Assembly (NCBI GenBank): GCA_963807865.1
Contig: CAWEDK010000009.1
Location: 382,276-446,275 of the forward strand
Direction: 5' to 3'
Origin: VAZQ01 sp963807865
GTDB taxonomy: Bacteria; Pseudomonadota; Alphaproteobacteria; Rhizobiales; Xanthobacteraceae
DNA: 64,000 nucleotides
A program made the translations under genes and the position numbers. Below, piece by piece: positions 44,464-53,411 of the stretch. The notes below the pieces were generated by a model. The model was not told where the DNA came from. It saw only the letters and a list, made by a program, of their open reading frames with translations, and did not search any database. Each line of letters starts with the position of its first letter. Positions within the stretch are counted from its first letter, which is position 1.

Positions 44464-46650
44464 TCAAGCGAGGCGCAAGCCCTGGTCGCGCAGCGGGACC
44501 GAGCGGATGCGCTTGCCGGTCGCCGCGAAGATCGCATTGAGCACCGCCGGCGCCGCGACGAAGATCGTCGGCTCGCCGACGCCGCCCCAGAAGCCGCCGG
44601 ACGGCATCACGATCGTTTCGACTTTCGGCATTTCGGCGATGCGCATCGAATTGTAGCTGTCGAAGTTGGTCTGCTCGATGCGGCCGTCCTTGACCGTGCA
44701 GCCGCCGTAGAACAGCGCCGACAGGCCGTAGACGAACGAGCCCGGGACCTGGCGCTCGATCGACGCCGGGTTGACGGCATGGCCGCAATCGGTCGCCGCA
44801 ACGATGCGGTGGATCTTCACGGCGTTGTTGTTGACCGAGACTTCGGCGCAGGCGGCGACATAGCTGCCGTAGCCCATGTGTTGCGAGAGGCCGCGGAAGA
44901 CGCCTTGCGGCGCCGGCTTGCCCCAGCCCGCGCGCTCCGCCACCGCGTTGAGCACGGCGAGGTGCTTGGGATGCTCTGTCATCAGCTTGCGCCGGAACTC
45001 GAGCGGGTCCTGGCCGGCGGCGTGCGCCAGTTCGTCCATGAAGCACTCGAGATAGATGGCGTTCTGATTGTTGTTCACGCCGCGCCAGAACCACGGCGGA
45101 ACATGCGGATTGCGCATGGCGTGATCGATCAGCAGGTTCGGGATGGTGTAGCCGAACGCGCCTTCCGCTCCGCCGGGATTGAGACCCTGGAACGTTGCCG
45201 GGTCCTTGCCGTTCTCCAGCGCCTCCGGCCGTACGGCCGCGAGGATCGACTGGCCCGAGATGCGCATCTGCAGTCCGGTCAGGTTGTTGTCCTTGTCGAA
45301 GGCGCCGATCAGCTTGCACTGCGTGATCGGGTGATAGACGCCGTTCGCCATGTCGTCTTCGCGCGACTTGATGAGCTTGATCGGCGTGCCCGGCATCTCC
45401 TTGGCGACGCGACCGCGTGGGTGACGTATTCGCTGCGCGCGCGCCGGCCGAAGCCGCCGCCCAGGAAGCGTGTTGTACACGTCGCACTTGTCGGCCGGCA
45501 GGCCGGACGCCTGCACGGTCGCGCCGAACGCCGCTTCGGCGTTCTGCGAACTGGTCCAGACCTCGCACTTGTCGGCCGTGTAGAGCGCGGTGGCGTTCAT
45601 CGGCTCCATGCAGGCGTGGTTCTGGAACGGATAGGCGTAGACTGCCTCGACCTTCTTCGCCGCCTTGGCGATGGCGGCGTCGACGTCGCCCTGCTTGTTG
45701 CCGACGAAGTTCGTCCTCGGCGTCGAGCCCGGCCTTGAGCCATTCGGCGATCGAGGCGCTCGACACCTTGGCGTTCTCGCCCTTCGTCCCAGACGATCGG
45801 GAAGCGCGGCGAGCGCGGTCTTGGCCTGCCACCAGGTGTCGGCCACCACCGCCACGGCGGCATCGCCGGATTGCACCACCTTCTTCACGCCCGGCATGCC
45901 GGTGACCTTGGCGGCGTCGAAGCTCTTGAGCTTGCCGCCGAACACCGGGCATTCCTTGACCGCGGCGCACAGCATTCCGGGCATCTTGAAGTCCATGGAA
46001 TACTGCATGCTTGCCGGTGACCTTGTCGGCGGTGTCGAGCCGCTTGAGCGGCTTGCCGGCGATCGTCCAGTCTTTCGGGTCCTTGAGCTTGATCGACTCC
46101 TTCGGCGGCTCGAGCTTGGCGGCGGCTTCCGCCACCTTGCCGTAGGTGGTGCTGCGGTTCGACGCCTTGTGCGTGATCACGCCCTTGCTCGACCGTCACC
46201 TCGCCGACCGGCACTTTCCATTCGTTGGCGGCGGCCTGCTTGAGCATCTCGCGCGCGATCGCGCCGCCCTTGCGGACGTATTCGTGCGACTCGCGGATGC
46301 TGCGGCTGCCGGTCGCGTTGAAATTGCCGTAGACGCGCTTGCGCGCGAGGCTCTGGCCGGGCGTCGGAATCTCGGTCGTGACCTTCGACCAGTCGCAGTC
46401 GAGCTCTTCGGCGACGAGCTGGGCGAGGCCGGTCAGCGATCCCTGGCCCATCTCGGCGCGGGCGATGCGGACCACGACGGTGTCGTCCGGCTTGACCACG
46501 ACCCACGCGTTGATTTCCGGCGAGCCGTCGGCGGCGCGGACCACGCTCCGGGCCGCCGAACGGAAGGTCGAGGCCGAGCGCCAGACCGCCGCCCGCTGCG
46601 GCCGCGGTGGCGATGAAGGAGCGGCGATTCATCTTCGGCACGTAATTCAT
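44464..46650 (-). pseudogene. Molybdopterin-binding hydroxylase large subunit, pair 3 (several frameshifts)
   Basis: About 729 codons from ATG 46650 (MNYVPKMNRRSFIATAAAAG, Tat-type leader), clearly a sister of the pair-2 protein. EMGQGSLTGLAQLV, FWRGVNNNQNAIYLECF and FWGGVGEPTIFVAAPA carry the cofactor and catalytic Glu motifs. Single extra bases interrupt the frame near 46190, 46009, 45785, 45715, 45468, 45411 and elsewhere. At 45411-45475 the GGGFGRR region is in shifted frames. No lone in-frame stop was found once shifts are allowed for. It may be a decaying duplicate or a badly read intact gene. Confidence 0.82.
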
Positions 46651-46663
46651 GTTGGCTCCTCCC

Positions 46664-47117
46664 TTACGCGTTCGCTGCGGCGTGAATGGCCTCGCGCACC
46701 TGCTGGAAGGTGCCGCACCGGCAGATATTGGTGATGCTGGCGGTTGATGTCGGCGTCGGTCGGCTTCGGCTTGTTCTTGAGCAGTTCCGCCACCGCCATG
46801 ATCATGCCGCACTGGCAATAGCCGCACTGCGGCACGTCGTGCTCGACCCAGGCCTTCTGCACCTTGTGCAGCACGCCGTTCTGCGCGAGCCCCTCGATGG
46901 TGGTGATCTGCTTGCCGGCGACCGCCGACAGCGGCACCGAGCAGGAGCGCATGGCGACGCCGTCGACATGCACCGTGCAGGCGCCGCACTGGCGCGATGC
47001 CGCAGCCGTATTTGGTGCCGGTCAGGCCGACATGTCTCCCGCAACACCCAGAGCAGCGGCGTGTCGGGATCGGCATTCACCTCGTGGGCTCTTGCCGTTG
47101 ACATTGAGAGCAGCCAT
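46664..47117 (-). pseudogene. 2Fe-2S small subunit of molybdenum hydroxylase, pair 3 (four insertions)
   Basis: Almost identical in sequence to the pair-2 gene (MAALNVNGKS... to HAAANA) but 454 bases long instead of 450. Side-by-side reading places four extra single bases, near 46741, 46988, 47034 and 47093, with no deletion and no stop. The cluster motifs CGYCQCGMIM and the VHVDGVAMRSCSV block remain visible between shifts. One substitution puts an extra Cys in the second cluster motif (QC for QS). It heads the pair-3 unit. Confidence 0.85.
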
Positions 47118-47201
47118 TTTGCGATTTCCTCCGTGAGTATGTGGGCTTGAGCCGTGCTGAGCCGCGGACACATCGCGGCGCGCACGACCTCGTTCCGGTC
47201 G

Positions 47202-47225
47202 GAATTGGTACAATTCTAATATGAA
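47202..47225. promoter_or_regulatory. Palindrome and shared promoter element before pair 3
   Basis: GAATTGGTACAATTC (47202-47216) is a perfect palindrome with 6-base arms. It overlaps the element shared with pair 2 (47205-47225) and lies 85 bases upstream of the pair-3 small subunit. It sits in the 354-base gap (47118-47471) between divergent genes, so a regulator here could serve both pair 3 and the hydratase-lyase. That gap also has a good AGGAGA ribosome site before 47472 and no other clear feature. Confidence 0.45.
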
Positions 47226-47471
47226 GACGGCAATCCCGCGAGCGCTATTCGGCCGCGGCTGAGGGCTGCCGCCCACCGGCGCGGTCCCCGGACGGATGCT
47301 GCGGTACCATGCGGACACAAAGCGCTTCGGGTACGGCGCGGCCGGGGCCTTGCGCAAAACGCGGGTGGGCCTCGTCCAAACCGCGGCTTGCGCGCGCTCT
47401 GTGGATATTGTCCAAGCTGACCGCGATGATCGCGGGGGCAGCCTGCCCACAAAGACAACCAGGAGACGGCC

Positions 47472-48308
47472 ATGACCAGCAAAAGTTACGAAGCCATCAA
47501 GATCGAGAAGGAAAACGGGATCACCTGGCTGTTCATGAACCGGCCGGACAAGCGCAACGCCATGAGCCCGCAGCTGCACATCGAGATGGACGAGGCGCTC
47601 GACGATCTCGCGGTCGATCCCGAAACCGAGGTGCTGGTGCTGACCGGCGCCGGCGACGCGTTCTGTGCCGGGCAGGACATCAAGCTCTATTTCCGCGGCG
47701 GCGATGCCGATCCGAAGCTGCGCCGCAAGGCTGGGCGCGCGTCGAACAACTGGCGCTGGCAGAAGCTCTCCACCTTCCCCAAGCCCACGATCGCGATGGT
47801 CAACGGTTACTGTTTCGGCGGCGGCTTCACGCAGGTTTGCGCTTGCGACTTCGCGATCGCGTCCGACGAGGCGATCTTCGGGCTGTCCGAAGTGAACTGG
47901 GGCATCCTGCCGGGCGGCATCGTGTCGTGGAACGTCGCGCAGACGCTCAACTTTCGTGACGGCATGTATTACGCGCTGACCGGCGACACCTTCGACGGCA
48001 AGAAGGCCGCGCAGATCGGCTTCGTGAACTCCTCGTATCCGAAGGCGAAGTTGAAGGAGGAGACCGTCAAGCTCGCCAAGAAGATGATGGAGAAAAGCCC
48101 GGCGGTGGTGCGCTACACCAAGGAAGCGCTGCGGGCGGTGCGATTCATGAACGAGCCGCAGGCCGCCGACTATCTCGGCGCCAAGGGCGATGCGCTTCGC
48201 TTCAACGACAAGGAGGACAGCCGCGGCCAGGGCATGAAGCAGTTCCTCGACGACAAGACCTACCGGCCCGGCCTCGGCGCCTTCAAGCGGCAGAAGGCGA
48301 AGGCGTAG
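47472..48308 (+). CDS. p-Hydroxycinnamoyl-CoA hydratase/lyase (feruloyl-CoA type)
   Basis: A complete 278-residue crotonase-fold enzyme. The oxyanion-hole region is CAGQDIKLYFR and CFGGGFTQVCACD; the catalytic Glu is at about residue 140 in FGLSEVNWGILPGG; and the end EDSRGQGMKQFLDDKTYRPG, with its conserved Tyr, is diagnostic of this subgroup. It hydrates and cleaves feruloyl- or coumaroyl-CoA to vanillin or 4-hydroxybenzaldehyde plus acetyl-CoA. It diverges from the pair-3 molybdenum hydroxylase, which could oxidise the aldehyde; that link is inference. No feruloyl-CoA synthetase is in the window. Confidence 0.85.
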   Translation: MTSKSYEAIKIEKENGITWLFMNRPDKRNAMSPQLHIEMDEALDDLAVDPETEVLVLTGAGDAFCAGQDIKLYFRGGDADPKLRRKAGRASNNWRWQKLSTFPKPTIAMVNGYCFGGGFTQVCACDFAIASDEAIFGLSEVNWGILPGGIVSWNVAQTLNFRDGMYYALTGDTFDGKKAAQIGFVNSSYPKAKLKEETVKLAKKMMEKSPAVVRYTKEALRAVRFMNEPQAADYLGAKGDALRFNDKEDSRGQGMKQFLDDKTYRPGLGAFKRQKAKA

Positions 48309-48319
48309 GCAGGGGGTGT

Positions 48320-48452
48320 ATCCCGGGCGCAGCGCAGCATGAAATGATGCGCTGCAGATCGGGGATCGTAACGAACACCGCCTTCGGTAAGGTTCCGGAT
48401 CAGCGGTGCGCCGCTGCGCCCTTCGGGCTTGCGCTGCACCGCGTCCGGGACA
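48320..48452. repeat. Palindromic intergenic repeat
   Basis: The left end TCCCGGGCGCAGCGCAGC (48321-48338) is an imperfect inverted match to the right end GCTGCACCGCGTCCGGGA (about 48433-48450), with a self-complementary core (GCGCAGCATGAAATGATGCGC). This matches the general plan of Bradyrhizobium palindromic repeats. It fills most of the gap before the next gene. Confidence 0.6.
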
Positions 48453-48470
48453 CGAGAATGTGAACTCTCA

Positions 48471-49557
48471 ATGGATAGCGCCGATTTCGATGCGCTCGAA
48501 GGCAAGGCGCGAGCGAAGCTCTCGCCCGCGGCTTATGCGTTCGCTGCCGCGGGCGCGGACGACGAGTTGACGCTCGCTGACAATATTGCGGCGTGGCAAC
48601 GGCTGCGTCTGCGTCCGCGCATCCTCAACGACATCACGGCGCTCGATACCAGCGTCGATGTGCTGGGCAAGCGGCTCGCCACGCCGATCATGGTGGCGCC
48701 GTTCGGCCGGCATAAGTTGTTTCATCCGGAAGGCGAGTGCGCCACTAGGCGCGGCGCCCGGTAATACTGTGTTCGTGCTGCCCACCACCTCCACGCTCAG
48801 CATCGAGGAGGTGGCGAAGGAGCCGGGCAGCGCGCCGCGCTGGTTCCAGCTTTATCTGCCGGCCGACCGCGGGCTCGCCGAGAACCTAGTCGATCGCGCG
48901 ACGGCCGCCGGCTATGGCGCCATCGTGCTCACCGTCGACCAGCCGGTCTATGGCTCAAGCCCGCGCGCGGCGCGCGCGCCGCTTGAACCGTCGCCGGACA
49001 TTCGCAACGCCAATCTGCCCGGCGCTCCGATCGCACAGAATGCCTACAAGCCGGGCTGGACCGGTAACGTCACATGGCCGGCGACCTGGCGCGATCTCGA
49101 CTGGCTGGTCGGCCGCTGCAAGGTCGACGTGGTGGTGAAGGGCGTGCTGCGTGCCGACGACGCGGTGCGTTGTGCCGATTTCGGCGCCAAGGCGGTGATC
49201 GTCTCGAACCACGGCGGCCGGCACCTCGATGCCGCGGTCGCGACCGCCGATGCGCTGCCCGACATCGCCAGTGCACTTGCCGGCAAAGCCGAGGTCTATG
49301 TCGACGGCGGCATTCGCCGCGGCACCGACATCGTCAAGGCGCTGGCGCTCGGCGCCCGCGCGGTGCTGGTGGCGCGGCCGGTGGTCTGGGGCTTGGCGTT
49401 GCAGGGCGCGGACGGCGTGCGCGCCGTGCTCGATCACCTGCAGGATGAATTGCGCCGCACCATGGCGCTCTGCGGCGTGGCAGCGCTGAGCGAGATCACG
49501 CCCGACCTTGTAGCCGCGAATTCGCTTGTCATGCCAGCGAAAGCGGGCATCCGGTAA
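48471..49557 (+). pseudogene. FMN-dependent alpha-hydroxy acid oxidase/dehydrogenase (one frameshift)
   Basis: About 362 residues. The first frame (ATG 48471) gives LEGKARAKLSPAAYAFAAAGADDE and PRILNDITALDTSVDVLGK, followed by one extra base near 48760. The second has TLSIEEVAKEPGSAPRWFQLY, AIVLTVDQPVYG, VVVKGVLRADDA and the flavin/active-site block AVIVSNHGGRHLD, then EVYVDGGIRRGTDIVKALALGA. The family oxidises lactate, glycolate, mandelate and the like. The length is one over a multiple of three. An acyl-CoA lyase gene precedes it and an LDH2-type dehydrogenase follows, so hydroxy acid metabolism is a common theme. Confidence 0.82.
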
Positions 49558-49626
49558 GCGCTGGATCATCCGCTTGCGCGGGTGATGACAACCGAGAATG
49601 ATAACAAAGCGTACTGTGGAGGCGAT

Positions 49627-50772
49627 ATGTCCGAGGCTGCAGCAATATCCGCCGCGAAAGCCGGTGACGCACCGCGCGTTACGGCGGCGCGGCTTGTCGC
49701 TTTCACCAAGCGTGCGTTCGAGGCGGCAGGGCTCCCGGCCGAGCGACGCCGAAGCGGTCGCCACGCTGATGGTCGAAGCCGACCTGCGCGGCTCCGACAC
49801 CCACGGCGTCATCCGCCTGCCGATCAATATCAAGCGGCTCAAGGCCGGCGGCAACAATCCGCGCCCGAACATTCGTCTCGTGCAGGACCGGCCGTCCGCC
49901 GCGCTGGTCGATGGCGACAACGGCATCGGCCATCTGGTGATGCGCTTCGCGACGCAGACCGCGATCGAGAAGGCGAAGCAACAAGGCGTCGCCTGGGTCG
50001 GCGCGCGCATGAGCAATCACGCCGGCCCCGCCGCGCTCTACGCCACCATGCCGCTCGCGCACGACATGATCGGCATCTATCTCGCGGTCGGCAGCAACAA
50101 CCATCTGCCGCCGTGGGGGTCGGTGGAGAACCTGCTCGGCACCAATCCGATCGCGATCGCGATCCCGGCCGGCGACGAGCCGCCGATCGTGCTCGACATG
50201 GCGCCGACCGTCGCGGCGTTCGGCAAGGTCCGGCTCAAGGCGCAGCGCGGCGAGGAGATGCCGGTCGGCTGGATGATCGACCGCGAAGGCAAGCCGCTGA
50301 CCGATGCCAAGCGCATGGACGAAGGACTGCTGCGTGCCGATCGGCGAATACAAGGGCTACGGCTTGAGCCTGGTAATCGGACTTCTGGCCGGCACGCTCA
50401 ACCGCGCGGCGTTCGGGCAGGACGTGGTCGACTTCACCAAGGACCTCGGAACGCCGACCAATACCGGCCATGCCATCGTAGCGCTCTCGGTCGAATCGTT
50501 CATGCCGGTCGACGCAATTCAAGCGCGCGGTCGATGAGGCGGTGCGCGCCATGCGCGGCGCCGAGCGGCTGCCCGGGGTGGAGCGCATCTGGCTGCCGGG
50601 CGAGCAGAGCCATCTCAAGCGGCAGGACCGCGTGACGAACGGCATTCCGATGCCCAAGCCGTTGCGCGACAGCCTCGACGCCGTGGCACGCGATCTCGGC
50701 ATCGTGCCGCTCGCGAATATTCGAGCGCAACCACAGAGCAGGCGTCACGTTCGCGATGTCCGGACACACTAG
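49627..50772 (+). pseudogene. LDH2/malate dehydrogenase family oxidoreductase (three frameshifts)
   Basis: About 381 residues from ATG 49627. Motifs of the NAD(P)-dependent L-malate/L-sulfolactate/ureidoglycolate dehydrogenase family: ATLMVEADLRGSDTHGVIRLP with the active His, VGARMSNHAGPAALYATMP, LLGTNPIAIAIPA, GEYKGYGLSLVIGLLAG. Single extra bases near 49742, 50347 and 50518 break the frame; the length is a multiple of three, as three insertions require. The C-terminus runs 17 bases into the next gene. It probably interconverts a 2-hydroxy acid and a 2-keto acid, matching the neighbouring oxidase. Confidence 0.82.
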
Positions 50773-51644
50773 CATCGGCCTCATCGGTCTCGGTCTTCTC
50801 GGCCAGGCTCTGGCGCAGCGCCTCACTGGCGCAGGCTTCGGTGTCGTCGGTTATGACATCGACGCGTCCAAGACGGCGGCGCTCGCTAGAACTCGGTGGC
50901 CAGGCCGGCCTCGTCGATTGCGGACATCGTCGCGCAGGGCGGCGCCGATCATCCTTGCGGTATTCAGCACCGATCAGGTCGAGGAGGTGGTCGAGCGCGA
51001 TTTGCTGCCCGCGCTCGGCGACGGCTCGCAACGCATCGTCTTGTGCGCCAGCACCTGCGATCCCGACCGCATCGCCGCGCTGGCCGAACGCGTGACGCGC
51101 GCGCGGCATACGTCTGCTCGAAACACCGATATCCGGCTCAAGCGGGCAGGTGGCGCGCGGCGAAGGCGTCGGCCTGATCGGCGGCGATCCGCAAACCGTG
51201 GCCGAGGTCGAGCCGGTGCTGCGTGCGCTGTTCCCGACCTATTTCCATATCGGCAAGGTTGGTGACGGCGGCCGCGCCAAGCTCGCCGTCAATCTCATCC
51301 TCGGCCTCAACCGCCTGGCGCTGGCGGAAGGTCTGACCTTCGCCGAACGGCTGGGACTCGATCCTGCCGCGTTTCTCAAGGTGGTGCGGACGTCGGCGGC
51401 CTACTCGCAAGTCATGGACGTGAAGGGTGCCAAGATGGTGACGCACGACTTCGCACCCGAGGGCCGCATCACCCAGCACCTCAAGGATGTTCACCTGATG
51501 CAGGAGCAGGCCGCGCGCATCGGCCAGCAACTGCCGGCGCTGGCGGTCCACGCCGACGTGCTGGAAGCCTGCGTGCGGGTCGGCGAGGGCGATCTCGACA
51601 ACTGCGGCATCATCCAGGAAATCCGCCGGCGGCGGACGACGTGA
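50756..51644 (+). pseudogene. 3-Hydroxyisobutyrate/6-phosphogluconate-type dehydrogenase (four frameshifts)
   Basis: About 295 residues. The Rossmann motif SIGLIGLGLLGQALAQRL opens the protein (ATG 50756). Extra bases near 50892, 50910, 50938 and 51106 shift the frame; after them come the substrate region SGSSGQVARGEG, the catalytic-Lys block KVGDGGRAKLAVNLILGLNR, and KDVHLMQEQAARIGQQLP. The length is one over a multiple of three, in agreement with four insertions. Family members reduce or oxidise beta-hydroxy acids such as 3-hydroxyisobutyrate or tartronate semialdehyde. It overlaps the upstream gene and is 85 bases from the next. Confidence 0.82.
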
Positions 51645-51729
51645 TCGGAACCCGCGAGACGCGGGCTTAAGCCGCGATTTAGAATGCGTCCTCAGAACCT
51701 GATCGCGGCGCAATTGCGGAGAATGCGAC

Positions 51730-52506
51730 ATGACTGATGGCGAAGTCCGCTATGCCCGCGACGGTCAGGTCGCCACCGTGATTTTCGACCGGCCGGCGGC
51801 GCGCAACGCCATGACCTGGCGGATGTACGAGCAACTGCACGAAATCTGCACCCGCGTGCGCGACGAGAAGGACCTCCGAGTGGTGGTCTTCCGCGGCGCC
51901 GGCGGCAAGGCATTCATTGCCGGGACCGATATCGCCCAATTCCAGGCGTTCCGTTCGGGCGAGGACGGCATCGCCTATGAGCAGAAGATGGAAATCTACG
52001 TCTCGGCGGTCGAGACGCTGCCGATGCCGACGCTGGCGGTCATCGAAGGCTTCGCGATCGGCGGCGGGCTCGCGATCGCCGCGGCCTGCGACCTGCGCAT
52101 CGGCACGCCGTCCGCGCGCTTCGGCGTGCCGATCGCGCGCACGCTCGGCAACTGCCTGTCGGTCGCGAACTATGCTCGCCTGGTCGCGGCGCTCGGAGCC
52201 TCGAGCGCCAAGCGGATATTGCTGCTCGCCGAGAACCTGAGCGCCGAAGAGGCGCTGGCGGGCGGCTTCCTCAGCGAGATCGTCGATCCAGCGGCGCTTG
52301 ATCACCGCATTGCGGACATCACCGACCGCCTCGCTCACCATGCGCCGATCACCATGCAGGTGAGCAAGGAGGCGATCCGCCGCATCCTGCAAGCCGGGTT
52401 GCCGGATGGCGACGATCTCGTTCGCGCATGTTATGGCAGCGACGACTTCCGCGCCGGCGTGCGCGCCTTTATGGAGAAGCGGGAAGCGCAATGGACCGGG
52501 ACGTAA
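51730..52506 (+). CDS. Enoyl-CoA hydratase/isomerase family protein
   Basis: A complete 258-residue crotonase-fold protein. The CoA/oxyanion blocks are present (NAMTWRMYEQLHEI, AFIAGTDIAQF, GFAIGGGLAIAAACDLRIG). At the position where hydratases have Glu (FGxPExxLG) the sequence reads FGVPIARTLG, and the later TQRL-type motif is also missing. Normal hydratase chemistry is therefore doubtful; isomerase, hydrolase or decarboxylase activity is possible. It is undamaged and is followed 4 bases later by an amidohydrolase, probably co-transcribed. Confidence 0.88.
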   Translation: MTDGEVRYARDGQVATVIFDRPAARNAMTWRMYEQLHEICTRVRDEKDLRVVVFRGAGGKAFIAGTDIAQFQAFRSGEDGIAYEQKMEIYVSAVETLPMPTLAVIEGFAIGGGLAIAAACDLRIGTPSARFGVPIARTLGNCLSVANYARLVAALGASSAKRILLLAENLSAEEALAGGFLSEIVDPAALDHRIADITDRLAHHAPITMQVSKEAIRRILQAGLPDGDDLVRACYGSDDFRAGVRAFMEKREAQWTGT

Positions 52507-52510
52507 GTCG

Positions 52511-53347
52511 ATGATCGACTCGCATCATCATTTCTGGTGGCACAAGCGGCACACCTATACGTGGCCTGTGGCGGTTGGCGACCGCTTCGCGCGCGACCAC
52601 ACGCCTGACGATCTGCGGCCCGAACTCGAGCGCTGCGGTATCGAAGGCACCGTCCTGGTCCAGGTGCTGCATCAGGTCGGCGGCGAGACCGAGGAATGCC
52701 TCGACATCAGCCGCGACGTCGATTTCGTGCGCGGCGTCGTGGGCTGGCTGCCGCTCGCCGACCCGGACGCCACGGGCCATTCGATTGAGCAGCTGCGGAG
52801 GCGCGGCGGTAAGCTCGTCGGCGTGCGCCATCTCATCAGCAACGAGCCTGACCCGAAGTGGCTGTTGCAAGACAACGTGATCGAGTCGCTCAAGCTCTTG
52901 GCGCAGTCGAAGCTGGTGTTCGACGCCATCCCGATCAACGCCGAGCAGCTCGAGTCCGTGCTCACCGTGGCGCAACGGCTGCCGGAGTTGAGCATCGTGA
53001 TGAACCATCTCGGCCGGCCGCCGATCCCGGACCGCGGCTGGGAGCCGTGGGCCACGCAGGCAGCGCGCGCCGCCGAATACCGCAACATCACGATGAAGCT
53101 GTCGATCGGCCTCGACATCATCATGCGCTGGCGGTGGAACACCGACGATGTGCGGCGCTACTCCGATCACGTGCTCGATCTGTTCGGCCCGCACCGCACG
53201 ATGGCCGCCAGCAACTGGCCGGTGATCCTGCTGGGTGCGAGCTTCGAGGACTGCTGGAATGGCACGACCGCGCTGGTCTCCGGCCTATCCGCCAACGAGC
53301 AGCGCGAAGTTCTCGGCGCCACCGCAACGCGGGTCTACGGGCTGTGA
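52511..53347 (+). CDS. Amidohydrolase_2 family TIM-barrel hydrolase (lactonase-like)
   Basis: A complete 278-residue protein starting at ATG 52511, 4 bases after the previous stop. Metal motif DSHHHFWW at the N-terminus, then RGVVGWLPLADP, LVGVRHLISNEPD, SIVMNHLGRPPIPD and the late Trp/Asn block AASNWPVI. This pattern resembles L-fuconolactonase and 2-pyrone-4,6-dicarboxylate hydrolase relatives, which open lactones. The start rests on the family's usual MIDSHHHFW opening. Substrate unknown. Confidence 0.88.
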   Translation: MIDSHHHFWWHKRHTYTWPVAVGDRFARDHTPDDLRPELERCGIEGTVLVQVLHQVGGETEECLDISRDVDFVRGVVGWLPLADPDATGHSIEQLRRRGGKLVGVRHLISNEPDPKWLLQDNVIESLKLLAQSKLVFDAIPINAEQLESVLTVAQRLPELSIVMNHLGRPPIPDRGWEPWATQAARAAEYRNITMKLSIGLDIIMRWRWNTDDVRRYSDHVLDLFGPHRTMAASNWPVILLGASFEDCWNGTTALVSGLSANEQREVLGATATRVYGL

Positions 53348-53411
53348 AGCCGCGACCGGAGGGTGGGCACGCGGCGCGCCGCGTCGCTCACCCTACAGTC
53401 TGCTGTGTGCC

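Noticed and set aside
49627..51644. Programmed +1 frameshifting as the reason for the broken frames
   Set aside because: No shared slippery sequence or stop-codon context was found, and the shifts occur in unrelated genes; artefact or decay explains them more simply.
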